Shown: positions 1 to 12,565, counted from the first letter of the stretch. The stretch: 64,000 nucleotides of DNA from Lasioglossum baleicum (GCF_051020765.1 NC_134932.1:11036001-11100000), one strand, 5' to 3'. The notes: a model not told the origin generated them from the sequence alone. A program made the numbers and translations.

Positions 1-1098
1 GAGAGCCAGCCGAACCGGAACGTTCCTCGGAGCAAGAAATCGGGAAACGTTGTTGGCCGGTCTAACCGGCAGTCAGCGGTAAAAGCAAAGTGGGGGTGTA
101 CCCACGCGTGTGCGCGCTCCCCGGACCCGGGGCACATTTTATGTTTTGATGGCGCAATAAACCGTCGTAAAGCAGCAGTAAAACGCATCGAGTCGCAAGT
201 CCGCCTCGGTCTGTCTCTCTACCCCGGCCGTTTAGGCCCCCTCTGTCTTTCTTTATCCACAGTTAGGCTGCCCGATGTCGTCAAGTGGCCCGCCCCGTTC
301 GCGGGACCGTCACTGTCTCGCACACACTTGTTTCCTGGACCTTCCGCCACCTCCGTTACGTCACTCGAGTCCGTCAAACTGTCACGTGCCCGGCCATCTC
401 GATCTTTAACAGGTCGTTCCCTTCCACCAACCGCTGTCACTCGGTCTGCACCGGGCCATCTCCATGAAATGGTTCAATGTTCACGTTTACATTTGTTTTT
501 CTGGTTTGTCAAGCTGCCACGTGCTCGGTCATCTCGATCTCTAACAGGTTGCTCCCTTCTCTACTGACATTTCAAATTCCCGCGCTCTCCGGTGATTCCC
601 CTACTACCCCCACTACCATTCTCAGCGCGCGAATTTTTGAACTCTGATAAGTCGAAGGGATGTACGCGACTTTCGAAATTTTTCTTGGTGTTCTTAATTG
701 GTTTAGGTAATTCGGGAACCACTTTTTGTGGACCTTCGCTGCCGAATCGTAAAAAAGTAATCGCACAGTATACTTTAGGATACTGTCTACTTTTTTAAAT
801 GAAATTTACGACTCGTTTCTTGCGAATGTTTGTTTCTAGTCGTCGGGACTTTCGACGTTTACGTGGTTATTGTTTCGTGTCACGGGGTTCTGCTCGCGGG
901 CAGACATTTTACTATGTTGAATACGTCATGTACTTGGAATCTTCTATTTATAACGGTTCTTAACTGGGCTTGTAACTTTCTTATTTGTTATTTGTCTGGA
1001 GATACAAATATTTCGGTGAGTCACAGGTGACTTGTCTTGAATTAACGTGTTCGGTGAATTAGGATATTTTTATTTGAGAAGTAACATTTCGTCATTTC
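1..1098. other. 5' flanking non-coding DNA, left edge
   Basis: No convincing coding exon is visible. The first ~600 bases are GC- and CpG-rich; after ~620 the sequence becomes AT-rich. Apart from the direct repeat described separately, I see nothing that identifies a gene. By its position upstream of abd-A this would be part of the abd-A/Abd-B intergenic domain, which is an inference from Hox cluster order in insects. Confidence 0.5.
373..558. repeat. Imperfect ~51-bp direct repeat, 135 bp apart
   Basis: Bases 373-423 and 508-558 align over about 51 positions with few differences. Shared blocks are GTCAA-CTG-CACGTGC, CGG-CATCTCGATCT and TAACAGGT-G-TCCCTT. The CACGTG E-box core is kept in both copies. 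It looks like a local duplication; no transposon ends were seen. Confidence 0.7.
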
Positions 1099-1100
1099 TA

Positions 1101-2639
1101 CAGGATGCGGCCGGACGGGTGGTACAACCGAGCAGGGGGTGATACTGCATGTAAAAATAAGTCGGAAAAAAGGAGTAACATTTTTTCGTTTGACTCTTCA
1201 TTTTCGAGAAAATCTAAAGCGTGCTTTAGTATACAGTGACTCCAACTAATATTCGGACGCTCTTAAAAAGACGATAACTCTTTTAATGTCGTACTATGCG
1301 ATTTGAACTTTTTTTGGGAAGCTAGAGCAATTAGTGTTCTACAGGATGTAAAAAGAGATTTTTTTCAAAAATTGCAATTGATCGGATGTGGGCCTATATT
1401 GAAAATTTAAAAAATTACGATTTATAGATCTGTGTCAATTATATGTACTGTAAAAGTTTCATCGAAATCGGTGGTTGCGGAAAAAAATGACAGGCATTGA
1501 AGGATGTATGTTACGGATAGAAATACATTTATATCTTTCTCAGCGGTGGGCTCATGTATGCGAAAAATGTAAGGGATTAGTGGAGGATGGCTACTGCTAG
1601 TCGATTGGTACGAAATCGTGTATAATGCATATGAAGTGCACCCGAATCTCATAATGTGTCTACCTTAGGCCACAATAAAACCTTGATTTGGAGAATTTCT
1701 CACATGAAGGTTTCTAGCGAGCACTGAGAAACCGAGAGGTGGATCCGGGGCCGCGCCAGGCTACAAAGAGTCGCGAGGTTCGGGAAGAGAAGAAAAGAAA
1801 TACGATTATAAACATAAAGCGATTAACCGTCTAGCGAAAGTCATTACGCATGTGGTGGCATGCAAGGACGAGCCTAGGAATTTGTATCCTGGGACGGCGG
1901 TTAAAGTCAATAATAACAAGCAATTGCTCTAGCCCTTCTCCACGAATCTCAGGTAGTTGATAAGAGTAGGGGACAATATAAACGTCGAGGGAGCGAACAT
2001 TTACGCTGTCTGTTCGTCTTCAATGGGAATATATGTATACATGTAACATAGACGGGCGACAAATAAAGTTTGTGTAGAAACAATGTAAGAATCCTTAGAT
2101 TTACTGCAACTATAGAAAATCGTGAAAATCTGCAATTTTTACCATCTTTAAACTTTCTAACTCATTGCAACGTCGACCGATTTTGACGAAATTTTCAGAA
2201 TATGTTTAGTTCACACAGTTCTACAAAACGTACTTTTTAAATTTTCAATATAGGCCCACATAAAAAAGTTGTAAAATGCAACTTTTAGTAATTTTTCTAC
2301 AATTCCGATCAATTGTAATTTTTGAAAAAAATTTTCACATCCTGTAGCAAACTAATTGCTCTAGCTTTCCAAAAAAGTTCAAATCGTATACAACAATATT
2401 AAAAAAGTTATCGTCTTTTTAAGAGCGTCCGAATATTAATTCGAGTCACTGTATGCACAAAGTAGAATTGGTTGATCATGGTCAGACGCGTCAGACGATT
2501 CCTATGCAACAGCACATGTATTCGCTGTATTTTCAAACTTTCACTTTACAAACAAAAATGTTATTCCTTTTATTCGACTTATTTTTTACACGTAGTATCA
2601 CTCCCAGCTCGGTTGTACCACCCGTCCGGCCACACCCTG
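1101..2639. mobile_element. Composite non-autonomous DNA transposon A (TA-flanked)
   Basis: The left end starts CAGGATGCGGCCGGACGGGT and the right end is its near reverse complement, finishing ...CCGGCCACACCCTG. TA stands immediately outside both ends, as for Tc1/mariner-type insertion, although the superfamily is not proven. The inverted ends share roughly 100 bp, including a GGTACAACCGAGC block and a GTAAAAATAAGTCGG-like block. No transposase reading frame is present. The right outer flank (2452-2639) has extra sequence (AGACGCGTCAGACGATTCC) missing from the left flank but found again in the copy at 16785-18503. Confidence 0.75.
1234..2451. mobile_element. Inner TA-flanked inverted-repeat element within transposon A
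   Basis: The segment begins CAGTGACTC and ends GAGTCACTG, each bounded by TA. The inverted repeats are long: the left AATATTCGGACGCTCTTAAA block and the CTAGAGCAATTAGT and TAGGCCCACAT-type blocks all recur in reverse complement in 2220-2451. The middle (about 1420-2200) is AT-rich and lacks a transposase frame. It is either a second element inserted into the outer one or a subterminal part of one family. Confidence 0.65.
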
Positions 2640-3720
2640 TATATTCAATCGAGAAAAATTACGATCAAATATAAAGGTTTGTTTTTGGGAATAAGCCTGG
2701 TTCCACACCATAATATTTGCAGAAACGTTAGCTCATACTTCGAAATAGGTTTCCAGTACGTTCAAGAAAACCCTCGGTAGTTAGTTGAGATGCTCGGCGC
2801 ACAAACAACCGCGGCAGGTATGCGTGCAACTATTTCAGCAATATTTCTGTTAAACGTTTAAGATCCTTTCCAACCCAGTGCCGATGAAATACGAATGCGT
2901 CGAAGTCGTCATTTAACTCGGTACTCCTGCGGAATCCTTTCGAGGAAAGAAAAAATAAGATGGCGGCTCAGCGGTTGCCGTCGCGGACTTCATTAGCCGG
3001 AACAACGATTAGCACACAGCCTCGCGTTCGAACCCACCGGGAGAGAGCATTTCAACGTTTACTGCTTCGAGAAAAACTGTAGTTCGTTGTAACATTAACA
3101 ACGGCTTAATAACCTGCCACGTTTCTGGCGGGTCCGAGCCTCTCCGACGATAATCTACGATTAGGTGAGGGAGTTGCATAATTGCATACTTTTCCACCAA
3201 GAAAATTGTGTCAACGCCGGATCACTAAGTAGGCTTTTTATGCTTTCATGATCGGCTATAGGAAATTGAATAGATGTATTCAATGGATGGTCACTAGCAA
3301 TTTGTAGCTTACTAGTCTTCGATCATTTCCAGAAAGGAAAATTCACGTAAATGCATATGAGAAAATTGATGAACATGTGTAGGAGATTAATCTTTATGGT
3401 ACTGACTATGATGAATGATGAACTTTGAAGAAGTACGATATAGTTTTACGTTTTTCTTTCATATTTTACTTGTTTGGTGTCTGTGCGGCGTAGTTTCTAT
3501 TCCTCGTCCTCGTTCATAATACCTAACGCTATTTCGTGTTCATGGTTGAAATTTAAAAAATGTGCAACGCAGGAGTTAGTTCTCGTTCAGATATAAATAA
3601 TATAAATTTATAAATAATAAATTCCTACTGTTTGAAACCTACACATGGATTTTCCAACCTCTTCTTACCTATTGCTTTATTATTCTTTAATTTCTAATTT
3701 TAATTTAATTACATCGTAAT
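2640..3720. other. Non-coding flank with a Pho/YY1-type site
   Basis: No gene is recognised. AAGATGGC at 2957-2964 (followed by GGCT) is the reverse complement of GCCATCTT, a good match to the Pleiohomeotic/YY1 core GCCATHWY. From ~3550 the DNA becomes very AT-rich. Confidence 0.35.
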
Positions 3721-3724
3721 TCGT

Positions 3725-3905
3725 AATTAATGTAATTTAATTACAAAATATTTTATAATTGTACTCTAATTGAAATTATGAATTACAGTGTAATTTAATT
3801 ACAATGTATTTTATAATTGTACTCCAATTGCAATTACGAATTAGATTGTAATTTAATTGAACGAAGATCTGAATTATAAACTACAATGTAATTCAATTAC
3901 TTTGT
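3725..3905. repeat. 58-bp tandem repeat, TAAT-rich
   Basis: TGTAATTTAATT recurs at 3731, 3789 and 3847 (period 58), with a shorter fourth repeat at 3887. Each unit carries TGTAATTTAATTAC, TTTTATAATTGTACTC and AATTG-AATTA blocks. The units are clearly diverged. The array is packed with TAAT/ATTA cores, the minimal homeodomain contact, but that is expected of an AT-rich satellite and does not by itself show function. Confidence 0.75.
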
Positions 3906-3960
3906 AATTATAATTCCTGGAGTAATTCAATTGTAATTCTGCACAATTCTAGAACCAAAA

Positions 3961-6900
3961 TGACAATGAAATTCGTAAAACACAGAATTGACGATTCCAA
4001 TAAAATCCGAGAGACATCAGAGCCACGTTATCGTGTTAATTACTGAAGTTTACGAAGCGCCGCAGATTTTAGCAACAAAAATCAGCACGGTGTACAGTAA
4101 AGCATAAAGAACGTTTCTGGTTCCTCATCTGGTCCTCGCAAGGATTAAACGGTCCGAGCGAAAGTTCCTCTCCTTTTTCTCCGCGGTATCGCGGTTATTA
4201 TTCCACACGTACCGTCGTTTTTACACAGCTCAGGAAACCTCGGGCTCAGGCTTGATATTCTTCGATAGAACGTGGAAAATGATTATTACCATCCGGGGTT
4301 ATGTTCCCGCGTTCCGAGAATCGACCGGCCAATCGCCGAAGTGCACCGTAATCACCGTATTCGTGCATCACGGGTTTCACCGTACTTTCTCGGAACCGCT
4401 AATAAAATTGTTCGTAATGACAGGCCATGCATCTCTCCGAGAGCTTGGCCTTCGAAGAGCCCCGGTCTCTTCCTGCGGCCTTTTACAGCGCCAGGTTTGT
4501 TTAACAAATTACGTTACATTTTTCTACCGGTCCACGGCCGAGCTATGGAAACACTTCGCCGACGGAAAAGAAAAAAATGGGAAAAGAAATGAGTTCCGGT
4601 ACGGGTAACGCGCGATTATGGCTGCGCGTCGCTTTCTCGGACCGGTGATTATCACGAGAGAAATTATTCCGCCTCGGCACGGGTCTTGCACTTTTCGTGC
4701 AGCACGTCAAAAAATGTGACACGAATGTAGAGTACCGAGATGCGGAAACATTTTGGATAAAATGTTCTGCTGGCAACAAGTGTTTCAACACAAATTGAAC
4801 GGGTCAGAAGTGTCAACTAAAGAAATTTGAATGTCACAGAAAGAGAGAACTGGCGTTACTCACTGTGATTGTGTGGACGCTGGTCGTATCCAGCGCGATT
4901 CCCTGACTTCCGCTTCGCTTGAGCGTCGAAAAGGAACTTTGCACCTTGACCAAAGCCGGACTCGAGGGAATCGGTAATCTAGAAGATACCGTGCGGGAGA
5001 AACGTCCTCTTATCTGTGCCTCGTCGGCGTTTTAGGGCCAATCTTTCTCGGACAGCGTGTCCTTGCTGCTTTCTTCGGCCTTCGATCGGTCGCTCGCGCC
5101 ACGCTTTATCGCCGAAAAACGAGAGATTCCCGGTTACACAGACGAATTCCCGGCGCATCTGCGACCGAGTAAATCGCCCTCGTAAAACGTGTCAACACGG
5201 AGCACGCCCCTTCGCTGTTAATTCTTTTAAGGGCGCTTACGCCCGACCGTAACAAGGAAGCCATTAATACGCTCTCAAAGTAACCGGTCGATTGTAAAAC
5301 GAGAGCGACGCTATAAATTATCGGCGCAAAAGCGCCGCGTGCCGTGCCCGCAATCAAATAGTATACATTTTATTCCTTGAACACCGCGGGCCTCTCTTTA
5401 TGCCCCTCAAACGCCTCTGAAAAACTTTGGCCGCGAATTCTTACACTGTCGCGAATTTCGCGATTAAACCGAAGCCGACCTAAAGGTACAAATTATTTAA
5501 AATAAATAGTTTCAGCGTAGATAGAATTTTCTCTCTCTCGAGACATTAGGATTGGAAATTGTAAATGTAAAAATTTTGCATCCAATATCAATTTGTTGGT
5601 GTTTTATTATTTTCTGAACTTTCATCTTGTTCAATTGCACCGTTACTTGCTCGAATTGCCCACTAAATTCGTATTGTGAGCGTGCTAATAAAAAATGAAT
5701 AAACTTTTGCGGACCCAGCCACCATTTACATTTTTCAATTTGAGATTTCAGCAAAAAATCGTTGTTGGTAAAATACCCACCGCGAATTCCCTCGCTAGGT
5801 AAACAGGATCCGCGTTCGCTAGACAAGGCTGGATCGGTAAAACAGATCCGGGGAAAACGGACCGTGACCTTGATCCGTAATCAGTCGTTACGCGCATTGC
5901 TTTTTAATTGTGCGTATAATTACCGGGTACGTATACGACAGTTAAACGGCGTGTAAGCTGTATATTACGATTAGATATGCCCGGCGAAAAGTGACGCGTA
6001 ACGACTATTTTGCATAATGCTTGTAAAGGAAAAAGAGAAAAAAAAGGGATCTCCGGATGGCCATTATCATTTAATGGATTACATTAATGTATATCCGGCA
6101 GACACGGGTTTTACTTCGTCCGTTTCCATCGTTCGAAATAATTTCAATGGTGGTTACCGTTCCGTTCCGATTGATTTGCAATTCCGCGAGTGAACGTAAG
6201 ATGTAAACAGCCTAATTACCCGGTTTACGGTGCTCGTTAATCAAAGCCTCGGAAACCGGCAGACACGCCTGACGTATTAGCCTCGCTCGCTTATCAGCGG
6301 ACACGAGTTGTAAACGGTGTAATAGGGAGCTGAGGTGTTAACAGGTTCGGCGACTACTAAATTCGATTTTCTCAGTTGCGAAAGAGGTTTGAAAGGTTTG
6401 GGAGACACTTTGGGGGACCTCAGGAAGCAATTCCATCCCTGTGAAATTTATATAAATTAGTTAATTGATCTTCCAGGGCGATTTACGGTGCGTAGATTCT
6501 CTCCTCATTAACATCTCATGAGTAGACGTACTTGTGCTTCACAAAATTTTCTAAAAGCACTGGAATAATAAGTTTGATAGAATTTAACTACTTATTGTTC
6601 AATTACTCCTGCAATGTAGTCGTGAAATTCGCCAAACAGGATGCCGGTACAGAACGGGTTTCACCGAATTCTCGTGTTCCTCTCGAAGATGGCGCGCCAG
6701 GTGCCTCTGTCCTGATCCTGCCAGGGCGTCACCCCGACTCACCCCCTAGCCGGGGTGATCCTCGTAGGACCACCGCCCAATTTCTCCTTCCCCTCTGCCC
6801 CTCATCCCACCGGGTGAGAAAACATAGCGAGAGAAGGGAACCTTGACTCCGTAGAATTCCAAACGACACGGTTTGAGGGTTCCAGAGGAACCAGACCACC

Positions 6901-9308
6901 TCTTTATCCTGCTTACATCTCTTCCCGCAGACCAACGTATATACCAACGGACCTCTCTTGGTCTCTTCGAAAGGCAACCTCTGTCTTTATCCGTCTGGGC
7001 CGCGGCTGTCCGTGCCACGGTCGCAATTTACACCCCGTGGTGCTCAAACAAGACAGGTACTACACACACCTCTCTCTCTCTCTTTCTATGCGTGAGGACA
7101 CACGCGTGCGAACGATCCTCGGACGATCCTCGGACGATCCTCGCGCGATCGTTCATTTAATTGGACCGGTCCCGAAGCGTTGACGAAACCTTTGTCCGAT
7201 CGGCCGCTTACGTAATTATGGGATCGGCTTGGATCGGTGACCGTACATCACCGGATCCCAGAGTTTATTAGAGGATCCCGTCCCGCGGACGATTCAAGAT
7301 CCTTTCGGGATCTGATATGGAGGGGAGCCGATGCCACGGTAGTCCTCTCTAATTGCTGATACCATTAATCTAAGCGACCCGCGTCGTAAATACTTGTTAC
7401 CCACGTCTTCCACCCTCGGGAAGCTATGCGGTACACAAAAAGATGGCCGGCTTTTTACCTCTCTCCACGTGCTCCTCGGGATACCAAATCATCCGTTTTC
7501 TTTTTTATTTTATCCACATCCGTGGGAGGACGTGTTTCCATTTTCATTGTCGTGGTAATCTTTAGTGGACTGTGCATCTTTAATTATCTGTCTTTCTCCA
7601 ACGATTTTAATAGATAGAGAAGAGTATGAAATGTCATTTTCGTAAAATCCGCAGGCGATTCTAAAAATCAACGGAAACGGTAAGTGTGCTATCACCTCGT
7701 CGCAGACGGTCTTTACCAAACATTGCCAAATAGAATGGCCAAGTCGATATCTTTTTAAGCGTCGAAACGTACAGCCGACTTTCTCCCCAGCCGCAAGATA
7801 ATAAAGGGGGTGCCGTGTCCCGTCAAAACATCGTACACACACTGTTCTCAGCCTCTTATCTTCCCGCTGCGAGCTGATCAGTCTGTAGATGAAACGTTCT
7901 CGCATCCCCCGCGTGTATAAAAAAGAAAAGGGGTACAACGGTTCGTTGTTGTTTCGGTCGTTTTCTGTATCGTTCCATCTATCGAACCCGGGTCCCAGGG
8001 CCCGGCAACAAAGGCGAACACGGCATTTCTCCGTCTTTTGTGCTCGGCCTCCGGTTTCTCTCGACCATGTTGGGAATCGTCCGATGGAACAGGCGGTGTC
8101 TCAGAGGATCGAACCGCTAGTCTCTCTTTCTCTCGAGTACGCTGCAAGGGGTGTGGACATTCATCTCCATAGATTAGGTCGCTTAGGCAGTGCATAACGG
8201 CCCTGTGCCGACGTACAGCCCATTTTAGAGATACCTGAGTGGGCCACGCCTGCGAACAGACTTCCCCAACCCCCACTGTCCCCTTTACTAATTTATCCGG
8301 CATTCGGGACAAGGAATTATAGGATCTCGAAGTGATCGTTTCCAATTGTCAAGGTAAATCATCCGATCGAGACGCTCCTGCGAATTCCTCTGGAGGCTGG
8401 GACTTGAAATTAACCCCTAGTTTACTGGCGAGAGATCAATTGATTGGAAGATCCTCGCGATCTCTTGGGGGAAGGGGAAAAGGGGATTTCTGTGAACTCA
8501 GAAGGAATGGTACAGGTACAAGTTATGGGTGGAAAACTTATGTATTTAGTTACTGTCAACAGTTTATTTATTCTGTAATGTAATCGCGTGCAGTTTGGAT
8601 AATGGACGTACTAATTTTAAATTGATAAGAGAAAACTGGTTGGACAGTCATACTATTTAGTGAAAATCGTGGGGAAGTTCGTTAAATCGACACGGATTAG
8701 GTTTAATTACCGTCATTGTGCATCCACCCGTTTATTGGAACCCGTAAATCACCGTATGAATTTTATTTCTGTTCCAGGTGGGGAGGGAGTCGTCCGAGGT
8801 GAGTACGTGACCACGAACCTAACAGCGCTTACTATACACAGGTGTATCCTCGATTTAATTGCCTGCTGCATTCGTCGGGCACAGGGACGAATAAATCAGG
8901 AAATTAATCAGGCAGAGTCCTCCATTTCCGATCGTTAAAGTCGCTCTTTAAGATTCGCGAGAAGCAAGAATTATTGTGAAACCGTCTTCACAACCCGGCC
9001 GTTAGAACTGGCCAGGTTATACACACGATCCCCTACTGCCATAACCCGCGAAGTCACATACCAGTTCTACCAGTTTGTGACAAATTCTAAAGAACAAAAA
9101 AAATCTACTGGGTTGAACAAGAAGTTGAACGTCTCGGGGAAAACGAGCTTTATCGAACGTGCTTAAAATAAATTCTGGATAAACACAAGGTACTACGAGT
9201 ACTGATCAATTAATGTAACTGCATTTGATACTGTAATATACGTACAAATAAATGAATTGATTTCATTATTTCCTACTGCGAACACAACTTTGTGTATCGC
9301 AACACAAG
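3961..9308. other. Upstream non-coding DNA, no gene recognised
   Basis: Open frames here are short, overlapping on both strands, and lack any family signature. Base composition alternates between CpG-rich stretches (4200-5450, 6640-8330) and AT-rich ones (5480-5760, 6400-6640, 8560-9300). Possible regulatory content includes AAGATGGC at 6686 and many TTTAT/TAAT motifs. No tRNA, microRNA or transposon ends were identified, apart from the 11-bp minisatellite at 7113. Confidence 0.45.
7113..7145. repeat. 11-bp minisatellite, three units
   Basis: CGATCCTCGGA occurs twice in tandem, followed by a third unit, CGATCCTCGCG. A CT-rich run lies just upstream (7069-7084). Confidence 0.9.
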
Positions 9309-9316
9309 GTCGAACG

Positions 9317-9511
9317 TAGGATTGCCAGATCTTCTATATTCGATATGAGTCTTCTATAATTTTCAAAAATCCTTGTTTGAATAAAAAAGTTTAAAATGTG
9401 CTGTGTACCTCTTTTACTTGAACTGCAATATTTTGAGCCTATCTCATATATACATAATTGCAGTTTTCACTACTTCTTCTATATTTGGATAAAACATTTC
9501 TGGCAACCCTA
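9317..9511. mobile_element. hAT-like MITE (195 bp) with 8-bp target duplication
   Basis: The left end is TAGGATTGCCAGA and the right end is the reverse complement of TAGGGTTGCCAGA. The flanks are GTCGAACG (9309-9316) and GTCGAATG (9512-9519), 7 of 8 identical, which suits the 8-bp duplication made by hAT transposases. The interior is AT-rich and non-coding. It sits ~3 kb upstream of the abd-A start codon, close to the promoter region. Confidence 0.7.
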
Positions 9512-9659
9512 GTCGAATGTGTTGGGCACCTTCGCCAACGGACCAGCCACAAATCGACAAATCAAAAACAGTATTTCGTTGGTTGCCTATGAAAAAGCGC
9601 TCGGTTATTCCTGAAAGACCAACAAAGAGTGCCATAGGGTAGGCAAATCGCGAAGGGTG

Positions 9660-11459
9660 GTCACGAATCAATTCGCAACTATCTCCTCCTCTCGTGTGAG
9701 CGTGTATACCGTGCAGTGGATCGTCGGGAATCCCGCGTCCGAGACTTTTTCCCGCCCCTGCACATTTCCACCCTCGTGTGCAGCAGCAGCAGCAGGATGC
9801 ACGGTGCCCCTCCTCGTCGCGTATCCCCTCGCAGCCCGTTTAATCCGTCCCCTTCTTCGTGTACCCGCTGGTGTGCCACCACTCTGAGAACGCAGAGGAA
9901 TGCTACTCGAACCGGGACCGGCGTTCAGTGGTTTCCACGAGTCGAGCAGACGACGCTCCTACGAAAACGCGGCCCGGCATTGTCGCAAATCGAAAATCGT
10001 CGAATTCAGATCATTCGCGCGAAAAGAGAAACCCGTTTTCGCACGCGGAGAGGAGTTTTCTCTCTCTGGTGAAAAGCGCCCCCTGTATCGGGATCGACCG
10101 GAAAAGTGGAGGAGAGAGAAGAGGTGACCTAGAGGGGGGTGATGATGGTGGTGGTGTGGTGCACACCTTCCGTTAATTGATTCCACCGTCGGGTGTCCGA
10201 GGTGGTCCCGCGTGGAACAAGAACACACAGGCGAGAGGCCGGTTTTCGAGAACGAGGAGGATGCAGTTCTCGGACGAGTTCCGGGGGAGCGGGATCGAAG
10301 GGCGGAGTTAGATAAAAGAAGCGTTCGGCGCGGAACAAAAGCGTCGAGAGACAATAAAGGGAGAGGAGATAAGAGAGGCGAACGGTGGAGCCGCGTAGAC
10401 GACGGGTCCGGGGGTGGGAGCGGAGGGGACCAAGAGGAGAACGTGAGGAGGAGAGAGGAGAGGTAGGGGGCAACGAGGAGAGAACTCTCGGAGAGAGAGA
10501 GAGAGAGAGCCGGCGAGAAAGAAAGAGAGAGTGAACGCGGCAAAAATTTCGTGGCGAGGCTGGTAGAGGCGAAACGGAGGCCGTCGCGTCGGGCGGGCAC
10601 AATCCCGGAGAGAAGGTAAATCGGAAGTTACGGTGCGATTAGAAAGATCGATACGGAATTGCGAACCGGGGGAATTGCGGGCGGCGCGTTTGCGAGAGAC
10701 GGGCTCAGCTCTCTCTCTCTCTCTCTCTCTCCCTCCGTCCCTCTCTCTCCTCGCTAGCAGACAAAGAAGAACACGAGAGCCGCGGACACACAAAAGGGGT
10801 GAAGGGAAAAAGCCGGTGGAACGCGTGCTGTCGAGAAAAACCGCTGGTGAAGCGAGTCTCGAGGAAGAGACCGGAGAGCTCGAGAGCCCCGCGATGTCGA
10901 AAGAGAACCGAGAGCCGAAGAGACGGAGATCTTGAAAAAGCGAGACAAGAACTGCGGGAAAGAGGAAGAGAGAAAGAAAGAAGTAACAGTGGTGCGAGAG
11001 GCTTCGAAGGCTGAAGAGAGCAGCAGTGTGTGCAGGGAACAAGGCAACGTGGCGAGCAGGACTGCACCGGGCAAGAGAGAACGCAGAGTGGATCGGAGCA
11101 GAAGCGAAGAGAGCAACGCGAGGAGAACGTGTGCAGCGGTAGAGCGAGTGAGCGGGAAAGAGGCGCCTGCAACTCGCGGCGGAGGAAGCGAGAAAGAGAA
11201 ACGGAGAGGAAAGAGATAAAAGAAGAGGAGAGCGAGAGAGAGGGTCGGCCGCTCCGGTTGTGGGGACAGAGTCGGTGGAAGAGCGAGAGAAAGAGACGGG
11301 GGAGAGAGAGAGACCATTCATCTTGGCGCGCCTAGCCGGGCTGCGATTGGTCCGACTCGGTTAAGCGAGCGACGGGATTGGACGGCTCTGTTTACCAGCT
11401 GGTACCCCGGCGCGGTCGAGGATCGTGGAAAGAGAGGGGCGAACAGAACGGAGAGACAA
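9660..11459 (+). promoter_or_regulatory. GA/CT-rich CpG-rich region upstream of abd-A (promoter/leader, GAGA-type)
   Basis: From about 10,090 to 11,320 the + strand is overwhelmingly purine, with repeated GAGAG. It includes (GA)n at 10491-10509 and a CT run at 10709-10731. GAGAG is the core recognised by GAGA factor (Trl) in insects, and long GA-rich leaders are usual at Hox promoters. Two ATTGG (CCAAT-type) motifs occur at 11345-11349 and 11376-11380. The exact transcription start cannot be read from sequence. Long open frames on both strands here are Ser/Arg/Leu low-complexity translations of the purine run, not genes. Confidence 0.55.
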
Positions 11460-11575
11460 GCGGCGCCATTATTGTAAGGGGTTACATTTAGCTGGCCGTG
11501 GGTTGTAGTACGCGGCGTTCGGGATAGGGGGCTATAGTACCTTCATGCATGGCCCATAAAGGATTCGTCGACTAT
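11460..11575 (+). promoter_or_regulatory. Compact candidate cis-element block upstream of abd-A
   Basis: This AT-containing island in an otherwise GC-rich leader holds GCCATTAT at 11465 (a Pho/YY1-type match). It also has GTAAGGGGTTACATTTAGCTGG, quoted here only as its two halves GTAAGGGGTTAC and ATTTAGCTGG, then GGCTATAGTACC (weak TATA-like) and CCCATAAAG (TTTATGGG, a posterior-Hox-type site). Whether it lies in the promoter or the transcribed leader is unknown. Confidence 0.35.
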
Positions 11576-12394
11576 CCGAGAAGTACGCAAGAAACGGCTT
11601 CTAACACCTGACAGGGGCCACGCTCTTCTCTTCTCTTCTCTTCTCTCTCCGCGTGCCGTGGTCGCGTCGCCTCGTCTCGTCCGCCGTTGTCGCAGCCCAA
11701 TTTTCCGACGCTGGGACCGCCACGGACTTGGATCAGCTGGCTTGGGCCTGGGCCTGGGTCCCGAGATCATCCGAGACATCCGTCGCAACCGCGATCGGAG
11801 CCGACGAGAGTACCCGCCGCTGGTTTATCGTCCGGTTGTCCGCGCGAAGGAATCGGCTCCGATTACCATAAAGGAATCGTAACCCCGGAAACCAACGGGA
11901 ACATCCTCGGACCTTGGACCACGTACGGAGGACCGAAGATGATCCGTGCCCACCGGGGACAGAGATAGAAACGCCGAGGAAGCAAGACGAAGAGAGTTGA
12001 AGAAGAAGTAGTACAGATCGTTTCGCCGGTGTGCCGTCGCGAGTTCGCCGTGGACACGCGCGATCGTCCACCCGTCTGCGAGACGGCTAGCTCGTGCCAG
12101 CTATCGGTTCTCCTGTGATAATGTGTACAAGTTGCGTAAGTGGCAATCAAAGTGGGGGTTGAAGCTGAATGACACAGAAGGGACAGTCGAGAGTCAGCTG
12201 GAGATCGGAGCGGTAGGAAGCGAGAGTGAACATTGAACGAATCGGAGCGACGGGTGACACAATCATTGGGTATACACATCCTCTGTACACTTAGGGTCTA
12301 GCCGACGCGTCCGTTCTCCAAGTGCGCGCGCGAGACTTGTTGATAGATCGGACCACCGAATTCCTGGATAATAGGAGGTGTAATCAAAGGGAGG

Positions 12395-12428
<34 letters not shown>

Positions 12429-12565
12429 GATAGTGTGTGTGGAAGATGAGGCAGCAACCGGTAGCAGGCTCGCCAGCGGCGCTTAGGTATCGGTGTTGAG
12501 ACACTGTGCCCGGGCCCCGCCGGGTGTGTCCGCTAGGACCGGACCGGCCAGCAGGTGCAGCCGAT
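11576..12565 (+). other. abd-A: Probable abd-A 5' leader
   Basis: This stretch continues into the abd-A start codon without a recognisable splice acceptor, so at least its 3' part is probably 5' UTR. It includes a (TTCTC)n run at 11625-11645 and a (GA)n run at ~12397-12425. Several out-of-frame ATGs precede the start, which would be upstream ORFs if transcribed. An in-frame TGA at 12497-12499 closes the reading frame upstream of the abd-A ATG. Confidence 0.5.

Noticed and set aside
3020..3040. tRNA-like GTTCGAACC strings (also near 31006)
   Set aside because: No D-arm, anticodon arm or acceptor pairing could be built around them; the one near 31006 lies inside a hAT element.
9959..11321. Long open frames (157-337 codons) on both strands upstream of abd-A
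   Set aside because: They are Ser/Leu/Arg or Arg/Glu/Lys low-complexity translations of the GA/CT-rich tract, where stop codons are rare by composition.
12506..12565. 20-codon N-terminal extension of abd-A (MPGPRRVC...)
   Set aside because: The codon at 12506 is GTG, not ATG. The first in-frame ATG after the TGA at 12497 is 12566, and that start gives the conserved MSSKF N-terminus.
1..12565. mir-iab-4/iab-8 microRNA hairpin, expected between abd-A and Abd-B
   Set aside because: I looked on both strands for the ACGTATACTGAATGTATC-type mature sequence and its complement and did not see it; it probably lies further left.
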